A DNA stretch of 64,000 bases from Streptomyces leeuwenhoekii (GCF_001013905.1 NZ_LN831790.1:4106001-4170000), one strand, 5' to 3'; counted from the first letter of the stretch, positions 25,717 through 34,327 are shown. The notes: generated from the letters alone by a model not told the origin. Translations and numbers: made by a program.

Positions 25717-27129
25717 TCAGTCGGGCAGCGCCTTGCGCAGGTCCGCGTCGAGCGCCCGGGCCAGGTCCTGGTCGCTCGGCGGGCGGGGGCCGAACAGGGT
25801 GCCGAGCCGGGCGGTGAACGCCTGGGTGAAGGCTCCGTACAGCGGTGTGCGCGGGCGGTGCACCGCCCGGTGGAGGGCCGGCAGCAGGATGCGGCGCGCG
25901 TACTCGGGGCGCCCGGCCGCGTCCCGGGGCATGCGGTCGGCGCTCTCGCCGGTGGACGACGGCGACGGGCCGCGGGGCGCGGCCACCGTGCAGCGGACGC
26001 CGTCGTCCGTGTAGGCGGAGGCGCGGGTGGCGGCGAAGCCCGCGTCCAGCAGGCAGCGTTCGCTCTCCCGGCCGGTGAGGAACGCGATCAGCTCGGTCGC
26101 CTTGCCGGCCCGCCGGGAGGCGTCGGTCACGGCGAGGTTCTGCCCGCCCAGCACCGCCCGGCCGGGCAGCGGGGCCACGGCGAGCTGCTCCTCGGTGAAG
26201 GACTGGTACAGCGTGCGGTACACGTACGGCCAGTGCCGCAGGAACGCCGTGCGCCCGTCGGCGAAGTCGCCGGCCGAGGCCGCCTCGTCGGACCGGAAGG
26301 CGCCGGGCAGGATGTACGACGCCTCGCTGCGCTTGCGCAGTTCGGCGATCCCCCGGGCCAGCTCCTCGACGGTGGCGCGGTAGCGGCCGTCGCCGTCGGT
26401 GAGCGTCAGGTCCGGTACGGCCGAGGCGAACGCCTCCAGTGCGTTGACCGTGCGGCCCTCGTAGGCGGCGAGCTGGGTGGTCCAGCCCTGGTCGTAGGCG
26501 CCCGGCTTCCGGTCGTCCAGGGCGATGATCAGGGTCCGCAGCCGGTCCCAGTCCAGGCCGGAGCCCAGGTCGGTGTGCTGGACGCCCGCCCGCTCCAGGT
26601 AGTCGCGCCGGTAGTAGAGCAGGCCGACGTCGCTGTTGAAGGGCACCGCGTACACCCGGCCGTCCCACCGGGCGGTGCTCGCCACCGAGGCGATGACGTC
26701 GTCGTCGACCATCCCCTCGGGCAGCGGGCGGATCAGGCCCGCGGCGGCGAACTCCGGCACCCAGGTCACGTCCAGGTTGACCACGTCGTACCCGGCGCTG
26801 CCGGACTGGAGGGCGCCGAGCAACTGGCTGCGCTGCTCGTCGGCGCTGCCGGGCAGCTCCACCAGGCGGGCGCGGTATCCGGTGCCCCGCCGCTCCTGCC
26901 GGGTGTTCCAGGCGTCGATGAGCCGCTGGCGGACGCCGTTCCTGCCGGTGACGTCCCGGCCGCTGGCGATCACGATGTCCCCGGGCCCCTCGGCGGTGGG
27001 CGGCGCCTGCGCACCGCCCCGCCCCCGGTCGTCCCCGCCGCCGGTGCAGGCGGCCAGCCCGAGGAGGGCGGCGAGCAGCGCGGCGAGCAGCCGCGGCACC
27101 GCCGTCCGGCCCGCCGGTGACCGGGTCAT
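25717..27129 (-). CDS. Extracellular solute-binding lipoprotein linked to the caspase gene
   Basis: A 470-residue type 1 extracellular binding protein. The lipobox Leu-Ala-Ala-Cys is near residue 29. Family features are NLDVTWVPEFAAAGLIRPLP, YAVPFNSDVGLLYYRRDYLE, an aromatic-rich cleft region, and PLPGRAVLGGQNLAVTDASR, all as in sugar-binding proteins of ABC importers. No permease or ATPase gene is nearby. Instead its ATG overlaps the stop of the membrane caspase gene as ATGA, so it is translationally coupled to it. I infer that it acts as an extracellular sensor or decoy for the caspase system rather than in transport. The binding cleft looks intact but the ligand is unknown. Confidence 0.85.
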   Translation of the reverse strand: MTRSPAGRTAVPRLLAALLAALLGLAACTGGGDDRGRGGAQAPPTAEGPGDIVIASGRDVTGRNGVRQRLIDAWNTRQERRGTGYRARLVELPGSADEQRSQLLGALQSGSAGYDVVNLDVTWVPEFAAAGLIRPLPEGMVDDDVIASVASTARWDGRVYAVPFNSDVGLLYYRRDYLERAGVQHTDLGSGLDWDRLRTLIIALDDRKPGAYDQGWTTQLAAYEGRTVNALEAFASAVPDLTLTDGDGRYRATVEELARGIAELRKRSEASYILPGAFRSDEAASAGDFADGRTAFLRHWPYVYRTLYQSFTEEQLAVAPLPGRAVLGGQNLAVTDASRRAGKATELIAFLTGRESERCLLDAGFAATRASAYTDDGVRCTVAAPRGPSPSSTGESADRMPRDAAGRPEYARRILLPALHRAVHRPRTPLYGAFTQAFTARLGTLFGPRPPSDQDLARALDADLRKALPD

Positions 27130-29753
27130 CCGTCCTCCCCCGTGCCCGTGCGCGCCACCTCGTCGTGCAGGGCGGCGCCGAGGTCGTCGTCGGCGTCCAG
27201 GCAGCGGCCGCCGCCGGCCGCGGAGACCTCGGCGTCCGGCTTGCCCGGGTCGCAGCCCCCGCCCGCCAGCGACACCATCACCACCGGCACCCGCGCCGCG
27301 CGCGACAGGTCGCGGATGTCGTCGAGGTTCTCGCCGGTGAGCCGGCCCGCGTCCTCGTCGTCGGTGATGTACACGATCAGAGGGGTGCGCCGGTCGTCGC
27401 CGCCGCGCTGCTTCATCTCGTCGAGCGCGGCGCGCAGCGCCCCGTACGGGTCGGCCTCGGCGTCCCGTACCCGGGCCAGGCGGTCGATGTCGCGTTCGGC
27501 CTCGCCGCGGGAGTGTCCGGTCAGCGGCAGCAGCGTCTCGTAGGTGTCCTCGCCGGTGCCGTGGACCGCCCACACGCCGTACTCGTCCTGGGGGCCGAGT
27601 CCGCCCAGGGACTGCTTCAGCAGGCCGGGGCCGCCGCTGGGGCCCTCCCACTCATCACCCATGGAGCCGGAGCTGTCCAGCAGGAACAGCACCCGGCCGG
27701 GCCCGTGGGCGCCCCGGTAGCCCGCCAGCGCCGCCTCCATCGCGTCCCGACCGGCGGGCTCGGTGAGCGGGGACGGGTCGTGCAGCACCCCGTCGGCCAC
27801 GTTCTCCTCGTCCAGCAGCGGCCGGTCGCCGGAGGCCGCGCGGAACCCGTCCCGCCCGAACACCTCCCGTCCCCCGTCCCCGAGGAGCCAGGCCCGGAAG
27901 GCGTCGGCCGCCTCGTCGCGGGCGGCCTTGTCGCGGTCGGCGCCCTCCCAGCGGACCCGGACGAAGGTGGGTTCCAGGCCGGGGACGTCGGCGGGGTACT
28001 GGGCGATGCGCGGGGTGCGCCGCGCGCTGTCGCAGCCGACCCCGCTCTTCATCAGGAACTCGGGGACGAGGGCCGCGGTCCGGTCGTCCACGGCGTCGTC
28101 GTCGGGCAGGGTGCACAGCAGGTCGGCGGAGGTGGGGGAGGGCGGGCCGGGCTGGTCGACGCGGCGTTCGGCGCGGCCGGGGTCCCATGGTTCGGTGCGG
28201 TACAGGCCGACCGTGGCGAGCAGCCCGGTGTCGGCGAACTCCGGGTCGGGGCGGCGTACGCCGGCGTCCTCGCGGCGGTCGCGCAGGGCGTCGATCATCT
28301 TGTTGAGCCGCGGGCCGCGGCGCTGGTCGAGCTGGTCGGCGGCGAGGTCCTGGGGCACGGCCAGCACCACCGGGGAGTAGGCGAGCGGTTTCTCGTCCGG
28401 GTCGAGGGCGGCGACGGCGTCCGTGTCCTGGCCGAGCCTGACCCGGGCGGCGTCCGCGCGGGAGGCCGGTATCCACACGTCCGGCTGCGGGCCCACGTCA
28501 CGCTGCGGGTTGGCGCCGTCCTCGTGCGGCTCCTGCCAGGCGCCGGTCTGCCCGCGCAGGGCGGCGACCGCGTCGGCGGATCCGGCGCTGTAGACGGTGA
28601 TGCCGCTGCGGCGGCAGCCGTCGCCGGTGGTGTTGGCGTCCGAGGTGAGGTAGGCGTCGGCGGCGGCCCGGACGGTGGGCTCCAGATCGGGGTCGGTCAG
28701 CACGCGCAGCTCCAGAGCCGGTCCGCAGGGGGCGTCGTCGGCGACGACGGCGGTGACCACGTACCAGCCGAGGCCGAAGGCGGTCAGGCCGAGCAGGACG
28801 ACGGCGGCGCGGGCGGCCGGACGGCGGCCGGGGCGCCACCGCCCCGGCCGGGACCGCGGCCGGGCCCGCGCGGCGGTGGTCCCCCGCCGCAGCGCGGCGA
28901 GCAGGCGCGCCCAGGGCGGGGGCGGCGGAGGCGGGGGCGGCGAAGGGGGCGGCGGAGGCGGAGGCGGGGGCGGCGAAGGGGGCGGCGGAGGCGGGGGCGG
29001 CACGGACGCGGGCGCCGCCCCCGCGGACAGCAGGACGTCCTCGCCGGGTTCCGTCCGGCTCTGCGGCTCCCACGGGTCGCCGCGCACGGTGTGGTGGCCG
29101 CCCTCGGCCATCCGCTCCCGCAGCCGCTCGGCGAGGGTCTGGAAGGACAGCTCCCGCCCGCTGTCCAGCAGGGCCGCGAGTTCCCCGGTGAACGGCGTCG
29201 GCGTGTGCGGGGCGCCCGCGTCGATCCGGTGGTTGGCCTGGACGCTCATCAGCAGCAGCACCCGCCGCTTGTCGCGGAACGTCTCCCAGATCCAGGCGGC
29301 GTTGCCCGCGAAGCAGCAGTCGAGGACGACCACGATCCGCCGGGCGGGGCTGGTGGCGAGGACGGTCAGCACGGTGGTGAACATCTCCGCACCGGGGAAG
29401 ACGGCGTGCCCGCCCGCCACGACGCGCGCGTTGCGCATCTGGAGGAACAGCTCGTCCCCCGCGCTGGGGATCGCCCCGTGCCCGGCGAAGTACAGCAGCA
29501 GCAGTCCGTCGGCCTCCCGGGCGGTGGTGCCCAGCGTCCGGCTGAAGTCGTCCAGGGTGGGCGAGGGCAGCACGGCGATCTCGTGCTCACCGAACACCCC
29601 GCCGCGCCGCAGCGCCTCCCGCAGGCGGTGCACGTTGTGCTTGACGGCGGGCAGGTCTCCGGGCACGCCGTCGGGCGGCTCCGTGAGGTCGTACTCGGAC
29701 ACCCCGACCAGCAGCGCCCGGTTCGCCAGCCCCCGTGGGTCGAAACCGGTCAC
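27126..29753 (-). CDS. Membrane-spanning caspase with binding-protein-like and vWA domains (EACC1-associated)
   Basis: An 875-residue fusion. Residues 1-240 form a caspase/metacaspase domain with the catalytic dyad His92 (YFAGHG) and Cys147 (LDCCFAG). A proline tract (about 252-280) and a basic stretch precede one TM helix (about 316-337). The outer part has a type-2 binding-protein-like domain (about 343-650, four or more cysteines) and a vWA domain (about 683-870, MIDAS DSSGS at 693-697). Predicted topology places the protease inside and the sensor outside. The GTG start lies 4 bases after the EACC1 stop. The EACC1-caspase pairing is known from comparative genomics of prokaryotic conflict systems; the fusion to these extracellular domains is unusual. 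The substrate is unknown. Confidence 0.85.
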   Translation of the reverse strand: MTGFDPRGLANRALLVGVSEYDLTEPPDGVPGDLPAVKHNVHRLREALRRGGVFGEHEIAVLPSPTLDDFSRTLGTTAREADGLLLLYFAGHGAIPSAGDELFLQMRNARVVAGGHAVFPGAEMFTTVLTVLATSPARRIVVVLDCCFAGNAAWIWETFRDKRRVLLLMSVQANHRIDAGAPHTPTPFTGELAALLDSGRELSFQTLAERLRERMAEGGHHTVRGDPWEPQSRTEPGEDVLLSAGAAPASVPPPPPPPPSPPPPPPPPPPSPPPPPPPPPWARLLAALRRGTTAARARPRSRPGRWRPGRRPAARAAVVLLGLTAFGLGWYVVTAVVADDAPCGPALELRVLTDPDLEPTVRAAADAYLTSDANTTGDGCRRSGITVYSAGSADAVAALRGQTGAWQEPHEDGANPQRDVGPQPDVWIPASRADAARVRLGQDTDAVAALDPDEKPLAYSPVVLAVPQDLAADQLDQRRGPRLNKMIDALRDRREDAGVRRPDPEFADTGLLATVGLYRTEPWDPGRAERRVDQPGPPSPTSADLLCTLPDDDAVDDRTAALVPEFLMKSGVGCDSARRTPRIAQYPADVPGLEPTFVRVRWEGADRDKAARDEAADAFRAWLLGDGGREVFGRDGFRAASGDRPLLDEENVADGVLHDPSPLTEPAGRDAMEAALAGYRGAHGPGRVLFLLDSSGSMGDEWEGPSGGPGLLKQSLGGLGPQDEYGVWAVHGTGEDTYETLLPLTGHSRGEAERDIDRLARVRDAEADPYGALRAALDEMKQRGGDDRRTPLIVYITDDEDAGRLTGENLDDIRDLSRAARVPVVMVSLAGGGCDPGKPDAEVSAAGGGRCLDADDDLGAALHDEVARTGTGEDG

Positions 29754-29757
29754 CGGC

Positions 29758-30120
29758 TTACCTGTCGTCGAGGTTCACCGGCTCGACACGGCCCTCGGGA
29801 GGTTCGCCGTCCTCCACCTCGCGGCGGTTGTCCCGCCATGCCTGCACGGCCTTCTTGACCTGGTCCAGCAGTTCCTGGAAGAGCACGGACCCCGCGGCGC
29901 CGGCCAGCGCCACCACGATCTCCATGCCGATGCCCATGGGGGCGCCGGTCTCGTCGGTGCGGCTGCGTTCGTGGATGCGCAGCCGGCCCGTGCGGACCAG
30001 CTCCTCCAGCGGTTTCTCCCGCTCCAGCCATTTGTGCAGGGCACCGATGTCGCTCTCGGTCGCGGTCCCGTCCAGGCGGATCCGGATCCCCCGTGTGGTC
30101 ACTCCGTCCCCCTCAGCCAT
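29758..30120 (-). CDS. Effector-associated constant component EACC1
   Basis: A 120-residue adaptor. A ferredoxin-like N-terminal half (RIRLDGTATESDIGALHKWL) precedes a hydrophobic helix (about 63-80, MGIGMEIVVALAGAAGSVLF) and a basic amphipathic helix (ELLDQVKKAVQAWRD). This layout matches EACC1, the constant partner encoded beside diverse effectors (caspases, trypsin-like proteases, NTPases) in actinobacterial conflict systems. It ends 4 bases before the caspase GTG and is surely co-transcribed with it. Its proposed role is to couple a sensor or membrane to the effector; no biochemical function is established. The ATG has GGTGAG upstream, and an internal GTG is an alternative. Confidence 0.8.
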   Translation of the reverse strand: MAEGDGVTTRGIRIRLDGTATESDIGALHKWLEREKPLEELVRTGRLRIHERSRTDETGAPMGIGMEIVVALAGAAGSVLFQELLDQVKKAVQAWRDNRREVEDGEPPEGRVEPVNLDDR

Positions 30121-30242
30121 GACTCACCATGATGGCACCCGGGTCACGCACAGGGGAGGGCTCGTACGCCGCTGTCTCGGGGCGTGCGCGGGCGCGCGCG
30201 CCACGGGTGTCACTCCCGTCCCGGACGCGCGCCGGGGGCGCG

Positions 30243-31304
30243 TCAGACCTGGGTCTGCAACCGGCTGAGCTCCCGCCGCACATGGTCCAGGGCGCCCGCC
30301 CGGCGGCCGGGCACCCGGGCCCGCAACTCCGCGAGCGCGCCGCCGAGTTCCCGTGCGCGGGCCGGGTCGCGGATCCGCCCCCACTGGTGGTGGGCCCGGT
30401 CGGCGGCGGCCTCGACGGCGGGCGCGTCGGGCGCCTGGCCGGCGTTGAGCCGGGCGGTGGCCACCGTGAGCCAGGTGCGGCAGCTGCGCACCGGGTCGCC
30501 GGCGAGCATCGCGAGGTCGGCGCGGACCTCGGCCCAGTGCAGCGCCTCCTCCGAGGCCGTGCCGTACGCCTGCCGGGCGGCCCGTTCGTGGTGGGCGGCG
30601 AGGGCGTCGGCGTCGGCGTGCCGGCCCGCCTGGACGGCGGCGGCGATGGCGGCGTGCGGGTCGCTCGGCACGGGGCCCGGCGCGGTCAGCACCAGGCCGG
30701 GCGGCGGGCCCTCGGCGGCGGTGCGGGCCAGCGCGAGCTGGTGGAGCTGGTCCAGCGGGGGCCGGTGCCCGCTGCGCAGGATCGTCGCCAGGCTCTTCAT
30801 GTACACGGGTGCGGCCACCGCCCGCCGGGCCGGCGGCGGCGCGATACGGCCGTACACGGCGTTGTTGCGGCCCGAGTCGAGCGGGTGGGCGCCGAGCCAC
30901 TCCCACATCTCCTGGTCGGCGTGGAGGTCGAGCAGCAGGGTCGTGGCGCCCGGCGGGCGCAGCCGCAGCTCCTCGCGTATCCACTGCCAGGGCAGGGCGG
31001 TGTAGCGGACGGTGGCCGGGGTGGTGCGGGCCAGCGCGAGGTGGGGCAGGCGCTGGCGGCGGTCGAGCTGGAGCTGCCCGGTGACGTAGACGGTGAGCGG
31101 GCCGGGGGCCGCCGCGGCGGCGCGCAGCCGGGTGAGCACGGCCTGCGGTTCCAGGGGGTCGGCGAGTTCGATGACGGACGCGGTGTCCGCGCCGGACAGC
31201 ACGGAGGGCGGCACGGCGGCGAGGACGGGCAGGACGGAGGCGGCGTCCACCAGGCGTCCCTTGCCCACGGGCGAGGCCGCGAGCAGCAGCACGGTTCCGG
31301 GCAT
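30243..31304 (-). CDS. Probable inactive caspase-like protein with helical C-terminal region
   Basis: A 353-residue protein with no named family. The order of strands in residues 1-175 follows the caspase of the same operon: LTVYVTGQL (70-78) sits where the active enzyme has LLYFAGHG, and TTLLLDLHAD (121-130) where it has VVVLDCCFAG. Gln77 replaces the catalytic His and His128 replaces the Cys, so I infer a dead caspase-fold partner. Residues about 190-353 are Ala-rich helices of TPR-like character. The ATG follows GGGGAGG. It lies 122 bp upstream of EACC1 on the same strand. An alternative reading is an unrelated Rossmann-like protein; structure prediction would decide. Confidence 0.6.
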   Translation of the reverse strand: MPGTVLLLAASPVGKGRLVDAASVLPVLAAVPPSVLSGADTASVIELADPLEPQAVLTRLRAAAAAPGPLTVYVTGQLQLDRRQRLPHLALARTTPATVRYTALPWQWIREELRLRPPGATTLLLDLHADQEMWEWLGAHPLDSGRNNAVYGRIAPPPARRAVAAPVYMKSLATILRSGHRPPLDQLHQLALARTAAEGPPPGLVLTAPGPVPSDPHAAIAAAVQAGRHADADALAAHHERAARQAYGTASEEALHWAEVRADLAMLAGDPVRSCRTWLTVATARLNAGQAPDAPAVEAAADRAHHQWGRIRDPARARELGGALAELRARVPGRRAGALDHVRRELSRLQTQV

Positions 31305-31389
31305 GTCCTCCCCCTGTCGGTCACGTGACGATCACGTACGGCAGCACGGTAACCGGTGCGGCCGGGCCCGGGGGCCGCACGGCGGACGG

Positions 31390-32601
31390 TCACTCGTCCC
31401 GGGGGTGGGGCGGGCGCCGTACCGCGAAGACCGTCGTGTCGTCGTCCAGGCGGCCCCCGCAGTGGCGCAGGGTGCCGTCGCGGACGTGGGCGGCCAGGCG
31501 GCGCGGCTCGGTGACGCCGGGGTCGGCGGCGACCGCGCGGGCCACCTCGTCGCGCAGCCGGTAGAAACAGCCCTGCCGGTCGCGGGCCTCGGTGACCCCG
31601 TCCGTGACCAGCAGCAGCGTCTCGTCCGGGGCGAGGGGCAGGCGGCGCACGGTGGGCCGGGCGGGCGCGAGTTCGCCGAGGCCCAGCGGCAGCCCGTCGC
31701 CGGCCGGGAGCTGCCGTACGCCGCCGGGGCCCACCGCCAGCGGGGGTTCGTGGCCGAAGACGACGGCGTCGACGGCGCCGGGGGCGTCCTCGGGGAAACC
31801 GAGCAGGACGGCGGTGGCGAACCGGTCGCCGTCGGCCTTCCGGCCCAGGGCGGCGGTGTGGTTGCGGTGGCGGACGATACGGGTCTCCAGCCGCTCGGCG
31901 ACCGTGGCGAGGTCGGCTTCGTGGTAGCCGGCCTCGCGGAACGTGCCGAGCAGCGCCGCCGCGGCCTCCACCGCGCCGAGCCCCTTGCCCTGCACGTCCC
32001 CGACGAGGACGCGGGTGCCGTGCGGGCCGGGCTGGATGTCGTAGAAGTCGCCGCCGACGCGGGCCTCGGTGTCCGAGGCGAGGTAGACACCGGCGTGCTC
32101 CAGGCCGCCCCAGCCCGGCGGCAGCGGGCGCAGCACGGTACGGCGGGTGGTGTCGGCGATGTCCCGCATGTGCAGCATGCGCCGCTCGCCGCGCACCCGG
32201 ACCACGCAGGCGGCGACGGCGAGGATGCTGCCGACGGTGACGAGGATGAAGTCGGGCAGGCCGGTCTGGTACTGGTGCGGCCAGGCGCTGTCCACCGTGA
32301 CGTAGGTCAGCAGCGCGAGCACCGCGAAGACCGCCGTGCCCCACACCCCGCACAGCGCGGCGGCGATGCCGGGCACCAGCACGATCCAGGAGATGATCCG
32401 GAATTCGCCGGTGGTGTTGAAGTCGGCCACCGCGATACCGGCGAGCAGCAGCAGCGGGGGCACCCAGCCCATGCTCCGGCCGCGCAGCCGCATCAGCGGC
32501 TGGTTGCGGTAGGCCGCCTCGGCGCCGCCCCGGGCACGCGACGGCGGGCCGGGCGGCCACCACCGTCCGCCCGTCGGCCGCGGGACGTCACCACCCCTCA
32601 C
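31390..32601 (-). CDS. PP2C/SpoIIE family serine phosphatase, membrane-anchored
   Basis: A 403-residue protein. Residues about 45-145 hold four hydrophobic segments (WVPPLLLLAGIAV, IISWIVLVPGIAAALCG and others). The SpoIIE-type phosphatase domain (about 165-395) carries the metal-binding motifs VGGDFYDI, VGDVQGKGLGA and LVTDGVTEARD and ends with DDDTTVFAV. It should dephosphorylate anti-anti-sigma factors or similar Ser/Thr targets. The GTG at 32601 is a guess: no strong ribosome site is visible, and an internal ATG (MRLRGRSMGW) would remove little. It lies 85 bp upstream of the pseudo-caspase gene and may head the same operon. Confidence 0.82.
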   Translation of the reverse strand: MRGGDVPRPTGGRWWPPGPPSRARGGAEAAYRNQPLMRLRGRSMGWVPPLLLLAGIAVADFNTTGEFRIISWIVLVPGIAAALCGVWGTAVFAVLALLTYVTVDSAWPHQYQTGLPDFILVTVGSILAVAACVVRVRGERRMLHMRDIADTTRRTVLRPLPPGWGGLEHAGVYLASDTEARVGGDFYDIQPGPHGTRVLVGDVQGKGLGAVEAAAALLGTFREAGYHEADLATVAERLETRIVRHRNHTAALGRKADGDRFATAVLLGFPEDAPGAVDAVVFGHEPPLAVGPGGVRQLPAGDGLPLGLGELAPARPTVRRLPLAPDETLLLVTDGVTEARDRQGCFYRLRDEVARAVAADPGVTEPRRLAAHVRDGTLRHCGGRLDDDTTVFAVRRPPHPRDE

Positions 32602-32618
32602 GCGCCCCAGCGAAACAC

Positions 32619-32649
32619 GGTGCCGCCCGGCTCGCATCCGGGCGGCACC
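32619..32649. terminator. Perfect hairpin in the divergent PP2C/membrane-protein region
   Basis: A 12-bp perfect inverted repeat (32619-32630 with 32638-32649) with a 7-base loop. It lies upstream of both flanking genes, where a terminator is not expected, so it may be a regulatory hairpin or an operator instead. Confidence 0.4.
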
Positions 32650-32753
32650 CGCCACGGCGGCGGGTCGCCGCTCCCGCCGACTTGCCGGTCCCCCACCCCC
32701 GGTGTGCGCTGGAAGAGCGGGGGTGGTGAGCGTGGAGCGAGAGGAGTGCCTTC

Positions 32754-33224
32754 ATGACCTACGCGGCACCCGCGTCCGGCGGGACCAGCGGACGAGCCCT
32801 TCCCTCCGGCCGGCCACCGGCCCGTACGCCGGACGTCTTCGGCCCGGGCGTGCACGCCGCGGCCAAGTGGGCGGTGCCCGTCGTGCTCGGGCTGGTCTAC
32901 GGCTACTGGGCCGCCGCCAACCGGCGCGGCGGCGGGCCCGTCACCGGCTGGAACCTGCTGTTCGGCTTTCTGACCGCGCTGGCGTTCATGGTGCTGTACG
33001 CCGTCGTCCGCACGGTGGCCCGGCGGCTGGGGCGCACACCGCACGCCGCGCTGTGGGCCGCGTTCACCGGCAGCGCGGTGGGATTCCTCTACCGCCAGAG
33101 CGAATCGGCCACCCTGCTGAGGTCCTGCGGCATCGGGCTGGCGGTCGGCCTGCCCCTGTTCCTCATGCTCTTCTACCGGTACTACACGCGGGAGGAAGTG
33201 GAGGAGCGGCCACCGACCGCCTGA
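32754..33224 (+). CDS. Small integral membrane protein
   Basis: A 156-residue protein of unknown function. A Pro/Gly-rich cytoplasmic N-terminus (about 1-35) is followed by four predicted TM helices: WAVPVVLGLVYGYWAA, LLFGFLTALAFMVLYAVV, ALWAAFTGSAVGFLY and GIGLAVGLPLFLMLFYRYY. The end is acidic. The start has AGAGGAG 9 bases upstream. No catalytic or transport motif is present. The next gene on the same strand also encodes a membrane protein and could share a transcript. Confidence 0.78.
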   Translation: MTYAAPASGGTSGRALPSGRPPARTPDVFGPGVHAAAKWAVPVVLGLVYGYWAAANRRGGGPVTGWNLLFGFLTALAFMVLYAVVRTVARRLGRTPHAALWAAFTGSAVGFLYRQSESATLLRSCGIGLAVGLPLFLMLFYRYYTREEVEERPPTA

Positions 33225-33342
33225 CCCCGCCCGGACCGGCGGGAGGGGGCACCGCCCGTGCCGTCCCCCGCATGGCGGACCGCGTACGCCCGTCCGCCGC
33301 CCGCCGCTCGCGGGGTCCGCCCACCGGGGCTTGGCTGGGAGG

Positions 33343-34302
33343 GTGCCGTCCCGTCCGCGCATTGTCCCGCGCAATGTCCCGCGCAATGTCCCGCGCAACG
33401 TCCTGTCGGCCGTCCTGACCGCTCTGGCCTGCCTGCTCGTGCCGTGCGCCACGCTGGCGGGCTGGGTGGCGTACGGCCTCGCCGACACCGGCCGGTACAC
33501 CGCCGCGATGGCGCCGCTCGCCGACGATCCACGGGTGCGGGAGGCGGTCGCCGACGCGGTGGGGGACGGACTCGCCCGGGAGGCCGGCACCGGGCCGCTG
33601 CGCGGCGCCATGGGGCCGTACCTCCAGGACGCGGCCCGGTCGTTCACCCGGACCGACGCGTTCCGCGCGGGCTGGGACACCGCGAACCGGACCGTGCACG
33701 CCGCCGTCCTGCGCGCCCTGCGCGCCGAGCGGCCGCAGCACCGCCCGGTCACCGTCGACCTGGCCCGGGTCACCGTCCGCGTCAAGGAGGAACTGGTCCG
33801 CGACCACGTGCCGTTCGCCCACCGCATCCCCGTCCGGCACACCGAGATCACCGTGCTGCCGGCCGCGCGGACGGACCGGCTGAGGAAGGGCTACCACATG
33901 CTCGACATCGCGGCCCGCTGGCTGCCCTGCGCGGCCGTCGCCTTCGCCCTGGCCGGTATCGCCACCGCCACCCGCCGACGCCGCGCGATCACGGCCACCG
34001 GCCTCGGCACGGCCCTCGGCGGCGCGCTGCTCCTCCTCGCCGTCGCGGCCGGCCGCCGCCTCACCCTCACCGCCCTGCCCGGCCCGCCGGGCCGCCCGGC
34101 CGCGGGCGCCGTGTACGACGCCCTCACCACCACCCTGCGTACGGCCTCCTGGCTGCTGGTCGCCCTCGGCCTGACCGTGGCCCTGGCCTCCTGCCTCACC
34201 GGCCTGCTCCCGCGCCACCGCGCCCCCGTGCCCGCCGGCACTCCGGACCCGGCCGTGGCCGCCGAGCCGCGGCCCTCGTCAAGTACCCCGTTGCCGCCCT
34301 GA
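33343..34302 (+). CDS. Membrane protein with large extracellular loop
   Basis: About 320 residues, unknown function. A basic N-terminus made of repeated VPRN units precedes a TM helix (about 16-38). A roughly 150-residue outside domain (about 45-190) is followed by three more TM helices (AARWLPCAAVAFALAGIAT, GTALGGALLLLAVAAG and TASWLLVALGLTVALASCLT), and a Pro-rich tail. The start is uncertain: GTG at 33343 or TTG 12 bases upstream, neither with good spacing from a purine box. The N-terminal repeat is encoded by four tandem 12-bp units at 33361-33408. It resembles Streptomyces membrane proteins of the vancomycin/envelope-stress type only loosely. Confidence 0.72.
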   Translation: MPSRPRIVPRNVPRNVPRNVLSAVLTALACLLVPCATLAGWVAYGLADTGRYTAAMAPLADDPRVREAVADAVGDGLAREAGTGPLRGAMGPYLQDAARSFTRTDAFRAGWDTANRTVHAAVLRALRAERPQHRPVTVDLARVTVRVKEELVRDHVPFAHRIPVRHTEITVLPAARTDRLRKGYHMLDIAARWLPCAAVAFALAGIATATRRRRAITATGLGTALGGALLLLAVAAGRRLTLTALPGPPGRPAAGAVYDALTTTLRTASWLLVALGLTVALASCLTGLLPRHRAPVPAGTPDPAVAAEPRPSSSTPLPP

Positions 34303-34320
34303 GTTGATCATGCCTAGGGT
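34291..34320 (+). promoter_or_regulatory. Promoter for a leaderless alpha/beta hydrolase mRNA
   Basis: TTGCCG (34291-34296), an 18-bp spacer and TAGGGT (34315-34320) match the HrdB-type consensus. The -10 ends 7 bases before the ATG at 34328, so transcription should begin at the start codon itself. Confidence 0.55.
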
Positions 34321-34327
34321 CACAGCC

